Origin: Strix aluco
Lineage: Eukaryota; Chordata; Aves; Strigiformes; Strigidae
Assembly: GCF_031877795.1 (NCBI RefSeq)
Contig: NC_133934.1
Span: 105,526,610 to 105,590,609, forward strand
DNA: 64,000 nt
Reading direction: 5' to 3'
Below the pieces are notes generated by a model, which saw only the letters and a program-made list of their open reading frames with translations, did not search any database and was not told the DNA's origin. Positions 36,298 to 47,892 of this stretch are shown here, piece by piece. Numbering within the stretch: position 1 is the first letter of the stretch; each line of letters opens with the position of its first letter. The translations under genes were made by a program, and so were the position numbers.

Positions 36298-38325
36298 ATG
36301 ATCCAGCGGCACCAGCTGGTGCAGTCTGTGCTGCAGGAGCTGCAGGAAGCCACCGAATGCTTTGGTCTGGAGGGCCTCACCAGTGCTGCGCTGGAGGCAG
36401 AGAGGACCCTGTCATCTTTCTCCCTGCCCAGCTATTGTGGGAGGCAGTTCCAAGAGGAGCTGGAGGTTGATCGGGTAGCCAGGAGCCTCTATCCTGAGGA
36501 TGCCCCAAGTAACATGCTGCCTCTAGTTTGCAAAGGTGAGGGGAACCGCCTCTTTGAGGCTGCCAGCGTGCTGCTCTGGGGCAACCCCGGCCTCAGCCTG
36601 GAGCTGCAGGTGCGTACGGTGGTGGAGATGCTGCTGCACAAGCAATACTACTTGAATGGCATGATCGACTCCAAGGTGATGCTGCAGGCTGCCCGCTACT
36701 CCCTCTGCACTGAGGAGACCCCGGAGATGACCAGCCTTCCCATGGCTATCCTGGAGGCCATCTTTGATGCTGATATCAAAGCTACCTGTTTTCCTGGTAC
36801 CTTTGCCAACATGTGGCATGTCTATGCTCTTGCCTCAGTACTGCAGTGTAACATCTACTCCATCTACCCCATGAGCAACTTGAAGATCCGGCCCTATTTC
36901 AACCGGCTCATTCGGCCCAGGAAGTGTGGCCCACGAACCTCCACACTCCACATCATGTGGTCAGGGCAGCAGCTCTCCCGGCAGGTCTTCAAAGCGCAGT
37001 ACTTTGTGGCCGTGGTTGGCCTAGAGGAGCTAGAACCCACAATGCCTTCACCAGAGCTTCCTGTCCAGCCCATGAAGACCCTTGAGCTGCTGAACAGTGA
37101 CCCCCAGCTGACTTACTCCAACCTGCGTGACCGGTACAGCATTACCAAGAGCACCTTCTACCGCTGGAAGCGCCAGTCTCGTGAACACCGGCAGAAAGCA
37201 GCTGCCAGATTTGCAGCCAAACACTTCCTCCAGTCCTGCTTTCAGGAGGGCAATATAATCCCCCTCCAGCACTTCCGACAAATGTTTCCAGAAATCTCCC
37301 GATCCACGTACTATGCCTGGAAGCATGAGATGCAGAGCATGGTCAATGGTGATGCCTCTTCTCTGGCTGAGGCCCATGGGTTGCAGGAGCTTCACAGGAA
37401 TGTCCCAAAAAAGGCGGATGTAGATGAGCCAGCAAATTCAGGGGTGAGCTTAAGATGTCCAAGTCCTTCCCTAGACCCCATCCAAGCAGGAATCTTCATG
37501 CAAGGAGCCAAATCCTACCTGGAGAAATGCATTTCCATGAACACTCTGGTGCCCTACAGATGCTTCAAGCGCAGCTTTCCTGGCATCTCCAGGTCCACTT
37601 ACTACAACTGGCGAAGAAAAGCAATCAAGGAGAACCCCAACTTCAACACCCCCCAGTCTCCCTTGGATAACCAGAAACCTGTAGCAATAGGAAAGCCATT
37701 CCTGAAGTTGAAGCCAAGCAGCGTGCCTGTTAGGAAGAGGCTGAATGGAGAGCGGCCAGCACCCAAGAGTCTTCTGCAGCTCAAACCCTCTCTGTGCTGG
37801 AGAAAGCAGCTGCGAGATGTGGCCAAAAGACGGGTCCAGCAATGGCGCCTGCCATTCTGCAAGTACCGCCTGCGCTACCCGTCTCTCTCCTCCACAGCCT
37901 ACTGGTTTTGGAAGGGCAGCAGCCAGGCCCTCAGGCAGCATCGCCTGCCCTGGACCAGCTCCAGCCGGCCGTTGAACCGGGTGGCTTCCCTGGCACCTCC
38001 AAGAGTACAGCCAGGCCTCAAACCCCAGTGCCACATGGAGGTAGCCACCAAGCAGCTAAATAAGCCAGTACCAGCTACACCATACAACGCCACCATTTCA
38101 GGCTATGCCATGTCAGAAAGAGCCAACAACCGAATGTTTGTGATGGATGTGATTGCCACTGCCCAGTTCAAGGCACAGGCTAAGCTGTTTCTGCAGCAGC
38201 GCTTTGAGTCGAAGACCTTCCCCACCTACAAGGAGTTCAGTGCCCGCTTCCCACTTACAGCACGTTCCACTTATTACATGTGGAAGCGTGCCCTGCATGA
38301 TGGGCTGACACTTGTGGATGCCTGA
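36298..38325 (+). CDS. VRTN: VRTN, vertnin
   Basis: A 675-residue protein coded in one exon; human is roughly 700. Vertnin is a nuclear DNA-binding protein, and its alleles set thoracic vertebra number in pigs. The ATG at 36298 follows the acceptor CTTTAG by one base and matches the known N-terminus (MIQRHQLVQSVLQEL). Residues 75-240 look like an OTU-protease fold: GEGNRLFEAASVLLWG at 80-95 matches the OTU GDGNCLFRA box, and KAQYFVAVV at 232-240 the final strand. The catalytic Cys is Arg84 and the expected His is missing, so no protease activity is expected. After this come five copies of a basic helix-turn-helix-like repeat ending in STYYxWKR or a variant (near 262-292, 303-343, 403-441, 502-540, 624-665). 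No introns, frameshifts or stops. Confidence 0.97.
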   Translation: MIQRHQLVQSVLQELQEATECFGLEGLTSAALEAERTLSSFSLPSYCGRQFQEELEVDRVARSLYPEDAPSNMLPLVCKGEGNRLFEAASVLLWGNPGLSLELQVRTVVEMLLHKQYYLNGMIDSKVMLQAARYSLCTEETPEMTSLPMAILEAIFDADIKATCFPGTFANMWHVYALASVLQCNIYSIYPMSNLKIRPYFNRLIRPRKCGPRTSTLHIMWSGQQLSRQVFKAQYFVAVVGLEELEPTMPSPELPVQPMKTLELLNSDPQLTYSNLRDRYSITKSTFYRWKRQSREHRQKAAARFAAKHFLQSCFQEGNIIPLQHFRQMFPEISRSTYYAWKHEMQSMVNGDASSLAEAHGLQELHRNVPKKADVDEPANSGVSLRCPSPSLDPIQAGIFMQGAKSYLEKCISMNTLVPYRCFKRSFPGISRSTYYNWRRKAIKENPNFNTPQSPLDNQKPVAIGKPFLKLKPSSVPVRKRLNGERPAPKSLLQLKPSLCWRKQLRDVAKRRVQQWRLPFCKYRLRYPSLSSTAYWFWKGSSQALRQHRLPWTSSSRPLNRVASLAPPRVQPGLKPQCHMEVATKQLNKPVPATPYNATISGYAMSERANNRMFVMDVIATAQFKAQAKLFLQQRFESKTFPTYKEFSARFPLTARSTYYMWKRALHDGLTLVDA

Positions 38326-38836
38326 GCGCTGGTTGCCAGCTGGCTTGGTCACAGCTCCTCTGCTGACGTGGCCTTTGGGTACGTCTGGTGGGGTGCCCAG
38401 GCTGGGGCCCCGCTCTAACTTTTGTTCTGGTTTGGTTTTGTTTTGTTCCTAGTCTATGGTTTTCTTTTCTGTGTGGTTCAATCAGGTATGGGAGAGTCTG
38501 TGCAGTGCCCATTCCTGAAGGAGAAGGCACTGAGCTGCCACAAAGGGGAGGGGCCGTAGGGTTGTCCTCTCTGTGTTCAGAGGGTGAGCAAGTGAGGGAG
38601 TACCATGCCAGTGTCCTGGGATGTTTCCAGGCCTCTGGAGATGAAGGATGTGAAGGTCTCTGACCTGGGCACTTGCTTGAATGAGTAATGTGGATGTGCA
38701 GGATGAGCATGGAGGTGCCCGGTATCCCCTCCGTGAGCAGAGCAGCAGTGGCTCAGCTGGGGGTGAGGAGGGGCTTGGGGAGTGCTCAGCTTTACAGGAG
38801 GAGCATCTTTGATCTGGGTTCTTCCCAGCTAAGGAA

Positions 38837-38842
38837 AATAAA
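38837..38842 (+). terminator. VRTN: VRTN poly(A) signal, proximal
   Basis: Canonical AATAAA, 512 bases after the vertnin stop. Confidence 0.6.
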
Positions 38843-39275
38843 AGCTTCACTTGGGATCAGCACCGATGCCACCTTGGCTTTCTGGCTCTTAATACCTGCC
38901 TCTGGCTGCCCTAATCTTCCCTAGAGGGAGCAGAGGCTGGTAGAGGGGACTTGCTTGTGTCCCCACTGTAGTCTGTCTTCTGGGAATGCTAAGCTAGGAG
39001 CCTGTGTCCTTTTCAGGTTTTGGAGAAGCTGTCTCTGACCTTTCCGGTCTTGTAGCAATAGCCTTTCACACAATCCCTTACTCTCTCTCACAGCTGGCAG
39101 CTGCCTTACTTTCCTAGGGTCTCTCTTCCCTGGTGCCTGGGAGAAGGCAGAGAGACCAAACCTTGTGTGCCCAGTGTCCCTGTGTCCACTGTGCCATGCT
39201 GCAAGCTGAACACAATGTGGGTGTCTCCTTGCAGCAAGCCTAGATGCATATATCTCACTTGTAAGAAACCAAAGC

Positions 39276-39281
39276 AATAAA
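39276..39281 (+). terminator. VRTN: VRTN poly(A) signal, distal
   Basis: Canonical AATAAA within AAAGCAATAAAGACTC, 951 bases after the stop, followed by a TG/T-rich segment (CTGTGCAGTTTCTTACTCTT). Stronger context than the proximal signal. Confidence 0.65.
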
Positions 39282-40530
39282 GACTCTTCTGCTCCTAGTC
39301 CTGTGCAGTTTCTTACTCTTGCTTGTGTGATTTCTGGGCAAGGCTTTCCCCTCCATGTCTGCTTCTAAAACTGGCTTGTGGATGGGGAGAGCCTGTACAC
39401 ACCTCAATTCTGGCTCCTCTGAAGGTTGTCTTCTAGGACCTGCTGGGGACCATCTGCTCAGTGGTGCTCTGGAGGCCTGGCTGGGGCTGTGCTCTTTCTG
39501 GCCAGAGGCCAGGACTCACCTCCCAGATCAGATGCAAGGCTGGGGATGATGCAGTGGGTGCAGGTCTGTGTGACAGCAGGGATGTGGTGGTGATGTCCAA
39601 GATGTCAGCAGGTGATCCTGCCCTGAAGTGGTGGTGCTGCACTGGGAGGCTAAAACCAGCTATTTGCACCTCTGTGCTGCCAGTGTCTTGTCCCTACCTG
39701 CGCAGGCTCTGCTGGGTGTCTCCAAAAAGCCTTGTCTCCTTAGTGCGTGAGTTCCCCTGTGGTGTCTGCCAGCATGGCTGTGGCAGGACTGAGCTGTAGG
39801 GGGTCTGGGGCTGGCTGCTACCACTGAGGAGGGTGGTGACAACTGCAGCACTGGCTCTTTTCTTCCACAAAGCTGCTGGGAGTCGGAACACCCTACAAAT
39901 GTGAGGGGAGAGCCTCTTGAACTCTGCACCTACAAAATCAGCCCCTGAGGCTGGGTTTAACAGCAGGGCTGAGTCTTGTCTGTCTTACCCTCAGGCAAGG
40001 GAATAGGGACCTTCAGTGACCTTGTTAGGAGTTGAGATGGAATAACCATCCCCCTACCCTGCCTTGCTCACAAATAACTTTTCTTTCTTCAATATGTCTG
40101 GGACCTCTCAGTCCCTACTGCAGCCAAGTCCTGCTCCAGATGCAGTCTGGCTTTGTTGACCACCAACCTCTTAGGCAGAGGGGTACCTATGCTAGAAAGC
40201 CCTGCTGAGTTTTTCTGGGCATTAACCTGTTCAAGAAAGGGGGGCTCAGGGTCATCCTGAGGCATCCTTGAGCCTGAGCTATGCGGTGGGGCAGCCCTGG
40301 TGGAGCAGTGCTGAGCTGGTGGGGCATGTCTTCAAATACCACTTAGCTCCATGTCCTTGGTGCCAGTGGGTTCTCACCACCACCCATCCACCCCAGGGTA
40401 CCCTGTGCGGTCCCAGAGGAGGGGATCTGAGGCAACAGCTGCCCTGGGGAGGGAGGCAGGCGAGGAGCTGGGAGCTGCCGAGCAGTGCTGTGTGCTGCTG
40501 CAGAGCCCTGGGCACCCGGGCTCTGTGTCA

Positions 40531-40608
40531 GGAAGTAATTGGAGTAATTAGCTGCCAGCGACTTCTCACCAGCGAACTCCTCCAAGGGAGTAAGTTGGTA
40601 ATTACTCC
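40531..40608. promoter_or_regulatory. Cluster of TAATT/AATTA sites with an inverted repeat
   Basis: GGAAGTAATTGGAGTAATTA at 40531-40550 and TAATTACTCC at 40599-40608. The 10-base arms GGAGTAATTA (40541-40550) and TAATTACTCC are perfect reverse complements. TAATTA is the core of many homeodomain sites. Regulatory function is inferred only. Confidence 0.35.
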
Positions 40609-43600
40609 AGAATGGTTACCTGTGTCTCCAAACTGCCAGAGGCTGGAGATAGCTGCTTTCAGCAGCAGCAGTGGCTATGAAGGTTGATGTGAGACCCCTG
40701 AAGCGTGCCCTTCCTCGGCTGAGCCAAGGGAAGGAGCAGGGAGGGTGGGTTTTCTGACCATGGGTGTTAACACAGGCCCCATTTGTGTGGCCCTGAGGCT
40801 GGGGCAGACCATGCCAAGCAGCAGGGCAGTGGCTGGGGCATCTGTCAGCATGTCATAGCACGGTGGGTGGCTGCTGGCTGCTGCTGGGGGTAGGTGGGCA
40901 TCAGGAGACCCTGGAGGAGCCTCTGCGGTGGCAGGTACCCAGTGCTCTGCAGGACAGAGGGATGGCTTCTCCTGCTTCCCATCACCTGACTCTCCCCAAA
41001 CTGGGAGCGTTGTATGCCTCACATTGGGGTGCAGTTGCAGAATGAATCTCTCCCGGGTGATCGCCCTGGGCTCTCTTCCCCCATCCTCCACCACCCCCTT
41101 GTGAGACATTTTTGAGGAGCCCTGGTGAAGAGATCTAGGCATGATGGTTTTTCTGCCTTTAGCTGGATGCCTGGGTGGGGCATGGAGGGAAAATAATACT
41201 CATCCCTCTGAGGGATTTTACAAGTGCCCTTATATTTCTCCCTCCCTGTGCCTTGATGGCAGCAGGGTCATGGTGGGTCTCTGCCAGTTGGCATCACCTA
41301 AATGGTGGGTGCTCGTTATTTGCTGATGTAGTTTGTGGCTGAGCAGAGTTTAAACAGGGGGGAAACTGTAGCACTCGATTTGTACCTGTCGTGCTGCTCT
41401 CACATTGGGCTGGTGGCAGGAGATGAATTTGAGGTGGCCTCAGTTGCTCCACACCATGCTGCTGGGCACCAGCCAAAAAATCTCTCCCTTTGCAAGCGTG
41501 GAGTGAGGTTTAGCTCAGGTGTCACCTGACCTCCTTCGCAGGCAGGTGCTTAAAAGCACTGACCCCAGCAAAGATGGAAATTAAAAGGTAAAGTGAAATG
41601 CAGAGGCTGGGGGCTGCAAAGACCATGGGGAGCAGTCCCCCTGCTCACTTGCAATTTAGAGCAGATCCATTCGTGTCTGTGGGAGGGGAGTTGCAAGTGC
41701 AGGAAGTGGGTGATGCAGTGCAGCAGAGCCTGCCTGGGTGCCATGCCTTGGCAATTGTTGATTATGCCTAAGCAAGGCTTTGGGGCACTTAGCTGGTATG
41801 CGTTAGCTCAAGCACCACTTTGCCTCCAGATTTTGCACAGGCAGCTGGTTTGTTGGTGCAAAGAGCAATAGTGTTGGTCTTAAAAGCATCTGAAGGTAGC
41901 AAAAGGGTTGGGATTTGCAAGACAGCTCCTGTGCTTTGCTGGAATCATCAGAGTGGGGATGTAGGAGTAGCAGGAGGACAGATAAGTCAGTGCTACTATT
42001 CAAAACTGCTCCTGAGCTGACAAGCACAAAAACAATTCATTATCAAGAATATCTATGTGGGGAGGGAAGAAAAAAAGATGAGGAGAAAAAGGAAAAGGGA
42101 TCTCTGGGCTACAAGCAACTAGCACGGCTGAGCCAACCCAGCTGTTGAGAGTCTTTTCATCCTGTGCCCCCAGGGTATTTCTGGGGAACCATCTGCCTCT
42201 GTCACAGCAGGTCACAGCAGCCATGGCCACGTCCCTCTTCCCTGTTCTACTACCACCCTCTCTGCTTCCTTCCCATTAAAATCCATCTCTCACACACTGT
42301 GGCTGAAAATGTCTCCTTGAGTTCAGCTGTGGCCCACTGCTGCCCTGCTGTTGTCCTTCATGAATATTTTTGCTGAACCAGTTTGTCCTGTAGATCTTCA
42401 TGTCAGATCCACCTTTTTCACGCTGCAGTGATGGCTCAGGCCTTTCCCGAGTCCCTGCCAGCCAAGCAGCTCCCTGCCTGCAGCAGCAATTTCTGTTGGC
42501 AATCCATCATTGCATCTCCTTGCATTTCATCCTCTCTCCAACCCTCCTGCCTTCAACGTAGCCCAGTTTCTTTACTCTTCTGTATTTCCAAGCCCTCCTG
42601 ATTTTGTTTCATCAGCAAATGGCACCAAGGCACCCGTTCTTTCTATGCTGACTTGCTAGTGAAAATATGGAAGATCAATCTTCATATGGATCCTCAAAGA
42701 TTCTGCCTTCCGGCCCAACAGATCTTCTAAAATATTAATAGCCATTGATACCTGTTGTAGCTTTCTTGAACCAGCCCCCACTTGACAACTATCAATGTGG
42801 CATCATCCCAGTGGTTTGGCCAAGGTCCAGATGCAGAGTTCCCTGCCTTTCCTCTTCTAGAAAACAAGTGAGATGATGTGTAATGCTAATTTAGCACAGT
42901 CAACATCTGGAAAACACTGGAGTTTTGGAGAAAATATTCAGATATGAAAGCAATTCAGGAAGGAAAGACTTCCATCTTTCTAGCCTAATACTGTCAAGAG
43001 TTTACTGCCTGTGCCTAGACTTTAATATATTACTTTGAGGATGGCATTTTGGCAGATACTGCATTTATTTGCATTTCATTTCTCCTTCCCTGGCTTCTTC
43101 CTTTGCCCCTCTCCCCATCCCTCCTCCATCGCTTCAGTAACCTCAGCACTAGGGGAAGGTAGAAGAGCTGTGGTGGGATGGACACCTGACACCAAACTCA
43201 GAAGCTTGAGAATAAAGATATATCTTCCCAGCACTTCTGCAACTGTGCGAGCCTGGGCAGGGAGCCTGCCTGTGCAGTGGGAAGACCCCTTGCCCATAAG
43301 GCTGTCCCTCCATTCTCCATGCCATGAGAAGGCAGCACTCCAACTGCATGCTGACTTCTGTGAGTTTGGTCCTGCCTGACATTTTGATTAAGCAACAAGA
43401 TTGATTTAAAAATGAAGCCAGCAGACACTGAATGGATTAAAATCCAGTTAAGCACCGTGTCTCCAAAAGTAAGGAGCTGGGGGGATTTCTGCCTCCAAAA
43501 GGCTCCCAAGGGTGGGAGTGAGCTGAGCGCAGCCCTGCCGCCAGAAAAGCTCTTTGGCAGAAATGGGGTCAGGAGGGTTGTGTTGTCTGTGTCCAGCAGT

Positions 43601-46109
43601 AGGGCGGTTGCAGGACACCACGGCATTTTTGGAAGTGAGTAATCTGGAGCTGGGCAGCCCCTGGTAGCACCAGGGCTGAGAGCTGGCAGCAGAAAGGACC
43701 CCAGTGCACATGGGACCTAAGCAGCGTGCTTTCAACATCAGCAGAAACCAGTCATGTGAACTGCTTCCCAGAGGCCTGGGTGGCTGCTTCTTTTGCTTGC
43801 TGAGAAAAGGAGGTGGAAAAATCCCAGCCATGCGGAGTACGGTGGGATGCAGGGAGAAGAGAAGCTCTTCCACCGCTGCCTCCATCCCGTCCTGCTCTCT
43901 TGCACGGATGGAGAGGCAACACCAGCTCCTCTGCTCAGGGGAGCTCGGCCCAACGGGAGATCCTGCCCATTTGGGGTGTGGAGACACAGGCCCTGTCTGG
44001 CCTACGAGCTCACAAGTCAGGCACTTCTGGCACTTGTTAGTCTTGAGTCTCCAAAGCCCCCAAAGTATCACTTGTGAGAATATTTAAATTGCATTTTTAA
44101 GATACACCTTCTAAAGGGCAGCTGCGGCTCACTTGCAAAGCCCTTGCCTCTGAGACCCAGACTGGGCACCAACTACAACAAAACCGAGGTCAGCTCAGGG
44201 AAGCAGCACATCTGCAGACATGGTCCCCAAATGTCCCTGTGCCTGGACACCACAGGGACATGAAGGGGGACAGTGGGGAGGGGGCTGTGCAGGGCTACAG
44301 TTGGCACCACTTGTCCTCCTGCCTGGTGTGGACAGCTCGGCCCCACCAGTGCACTCCTGCATGTATGGCTGCCAGAAGCTGTGGAAGAGGGAGCTGGTGC
44401 CTTCGTCTGTGGGGAGAGGAGAGGTAATGAGCCTCCTGATTTCACAGCACCTGATGCCTGAGTGATGGCTCTTAATTGGCTTCTCTCTGCAAAAATCCTC
44501 TCCCGCCAGCCCCAGGAGGGATGGCATTGCCACAGGCTGTGCCTCCCTGCGCTCTCTCCGCTGCAGGCTGTTTTTTGGGAGCAAAGGGGAAAAGATAAGC
44601 TAGGCAAAGAGATGCACTGCTAAATGCTTTTAAAATTTTTTTTGGACAGGAATAGAAAATTTGCCATCTCAGATAATTAGCTATTTCCTTACTGAATTGC
44701 TGTGAAGAGAAAGTACTGACTGTGCCATTAAGTGAGACGAAGGACTTACTCTGCTTTTATTTCCCTGTCTCTTTTCTCTCCAGCCTCCAGAGGACAGGTG
44801 GGGGGAGAATCGAGGCATTTCTGCCCTACCAGCACTAGTTGCAATCCCACTCCACTGACAGGCATTGCTCGGAGGGCAGGCAGCAGCTTTGCCTCTGCAA
44901 GGGGTTTTGTTCTCCCAGGTAGATGAAGGTGCCAGGAACACTGCAGGAAGGACACCCTGCATCCTGCCCTGGAGGTTTCCACATCACCCACCTCAGGGCT
45001 GACCCCGAGGAGGGGCAGGTTGGCTGGGAGGATGTGGGAGGACCCGTGCCCCCGTGGATACCTTGGGCTGAGGACAGAGTACCACATGGATCTTCTGTTC
45101 CCCACAAACTGCATCAGCTCCTTTTCCCTTCTCCTCCATCCTCTCACCTCATCCCTGTGGGAAGAGGAGTGAGATTCAGCATGACCCCATCCCAGCGTCC
45201 CTCATCACTGCTCCCCAGCCCCCATCTGTAGCCAGCGGCCCCGTTTCGGCATGCTGCAGTGCTTGTCAAGGGGCGAAAAGTGTGAGCAGAGCTGGGGGAA
45301 GCAGGCGGTGGCTCAGATGCGTTGGTCGCTCAGATCTGCGCTGAGGCGCTGGTGCTTTTTTCCTCGGCAGCTTTCTTCCTGGCTGCATCCCAGATGGAGG
45401 CAGAATTCAAAGGCCACCCCCGCCCTTGGCACAGGCTCCGTCCACCCCATTCTTAGCTGCTTCTGAAGAGAAAGGCCCGCCGGGAAGTGCTCACCCTGAC
45501 ATTGCAAAGGTTACGAAAGGAGCCCAAGGTGGAAGACAACATATTTTCCACTGCTGGGAAAATAAATGAAAGCCCAGGGCACCTCTGACAGCATTGCTTT
45601 GAGCTCCTGAGCATCTCTAGGGCAGAGAAGGGATGGAGGGCATGTTCAGCCAGCTGTTCGGAGTGGGGCTGGCTCCACCCCCAGAGTCTTGTCCTCATAG
45701 CGAGATGGCATCTAGGATACCCAGTGATGGCACTTCTCACAATCCAAAAGCTGCCCCAGCGTGTGAGATGAGAGAGGGGTGTTTGGGCACGGACAAGGGA
45801 AGAGGGGTAGGGGATGGGCTTTCTGGTGACTTTCTGTGTCTGTTGGTGTCACTGGCTTAGGGCAAGGGCTGGGTGTGTTGGTGGGGTCACGGGGCCAGGG
45901 CAGGGGCATGTGGGGAGCAGTGGGCAAGGGGATGCTGGGAGAGGGTTGCTGGAGCCAGGGGGTTGCAGGACCGTGCTTGTGTTGGAGGTGCCAGACAGCA
46001 CCTGCATTCACAGGGACAGGCACCTGCAGTCCACTGAGGAACACAGTTGAAATAGATGTCCTAATTATGGATAATCTATTACTCATGAATGGAGAAGGGA
46101 TGCTTGTTC

Positions 46110-46131
46110 TGATATATCATGTGATATATCA
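46110..46131. repeat. Doublet of the 10-bp palindrome TGATATATCA
   Basis: TGATATATCA, TG, TGATATATCA: two perfect self-complementary decamers two bases apart. Confidence 0.9.
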
Positions 46132-47886
46132 CAAGCACCTCATGCTTATTTTTTAGAAAGCTCTGGGGTGTGGGGAAGGACAGCAGGTTGTGGTGTACAC
46201 ACTTGTAGGACATCACTATTTAACCAACTCCCTCCACCCTCAGCTCAGAGAACCCCAAATCCTCCCTCGCCAGCCACTAGGAATCCCACTCCACCACTGC
46301 CCCTCTGCACGGGCACAGACTGTCTCTGCACTCCCTGCCCTTTGTGTCACCTCCCACAGCTGTGACGTGCCAGAGCCCCTGCACTCCCTTCTCCTTCCTG
46401 GGCTAGAAATGTTGCCAGGCCAGAAGTGGAAGCTATTCCTCCTTCACCCCAAATTTCTGAGTATCCCCTGTGAGATCAGGATCATTACAGAGCTCTGCCA
46501 TGGGGCTGCGGTCCTGGGTGGGAGAGGGACCTCTCCTCTGGGAGGACAGGAGAGAGGGGCTGGAAAGTCACCGCTTCCATGCCCACCGGCAGGGTTTAGT
46601 TTAACATTTAGGGTTTTTAAGCTCAATCAAATTTCTGGAGCTTGCGTCTTCCCTGACTGCTGTTCCTTGTTGCATTTTTGCTTCCTTTCCTTCTGCTCAG
46701 GCGGCTGCAGCAGACGCTGTGAGTCTATAATAAGTTATTCAGCAGCAGTCTCCATGCTGGTCCTCGGATTTCAATTTCCACATGTTTCCCTTCAGGCTGT
46801 TTCCAACTAATTTCTCCATTTGCATAATGCCCCCCTTAGGGATGCTCTGGCACAGCCCCTTCCCCCGCCTTGACAAGATCATCAGAGATTCAGGCTATTA
46901 GCGGAAAACACTTTAATTCTGTTGGCCCTTTAGCCTGGTCCTTCCTTGTGCATCTCCAATTAAAAAAAGACAAAGATGTGGGTTGGGGTGCAGGGGGACG
47001 GGGTGCCCATGGTGAGTGGGCTGAGGGCTGCTGGCCCCCCACCCAGGGCAGCCCCTGGAGGAAATCATCTGGCAGAATTACAAATTCAGAGGTAAATGCA
47101 GTTTATCTTTGCCAGTTCTGGTCCAGCAGCCCTGATGGTTTTCTCTGGACCAGAATCAGTAGGGATCCCTCCACCCCTGCCCCCCAGCAGCCACCTTCAT
47201 CCCCCAGCTGGGTGTGCTCAAAGGGGAGAGGAGGGGAGGGCTTTAGCTGGGATTGCATTGAGCTGGGGGGTGGTGGGTCTGATCACCTGTGCTGCATGGC
47301 CACCCATGGATGTCCCCTCTCCTGAAATAGTGCTCCTGTCCTGCTCGGTTATTTGGAGGGATAGATGCCCAGGAAGGCTGAGCACACAGAGGAGAGGGGA
47401 ATGAAAACTATCGCTCGTCTGCTGGGTAAGGGTGAACCTCATCTCCTCTCTGAGACACTTCATCTCTTCTTGACACCCCAGTCCTTCCCTGCAAATTCTG
47501 TCTCTCTCTGTCCACTATTAGAAGCAAGACCTGATTGTTTGCACTCTTCTGCCCCACTTGAAGCACATTTTATTTTATGCTTCTACTGCACATGGAGCAG
47601 CCTGAACATACATGATGCTCCAGTCTTTCTCTCTCTCCCTAATTCTTGTCCATCTACATATGGCAAAAAGCCTACATCACCATTCCGCTCCCAGCGCTAG
47701 CTGCTTGCTGTGATCTACATTGCAGTACATCTCCCTCCAAGTTGCCCAGACACCAGCTGGATTATAACTTCCTTCGGGAACTGCATAAACATCTCCAGGT
47801 TTAAGTGAGCTCAGCACTCCTGCAAAGCTCACCTCTTCGCTAGCCATCTCCATGTCCTTATAAACAGAGTCTTTTCTCCTGCTTTT

Positions 47887-47892
47887 TTTATT
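47887..47892 (-). terminator. SYNDIG1L: Candidate SYNDIG1L poly(A) signal
   Basis: TTTATT on plus, so AATAAA on minus, is the first canonical hexamer after the SYNDIG1L stop, 1.56 kb away. A further one is at 47568-47573. The long 3' UTR makes this a guess. Confidence 0.3.
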
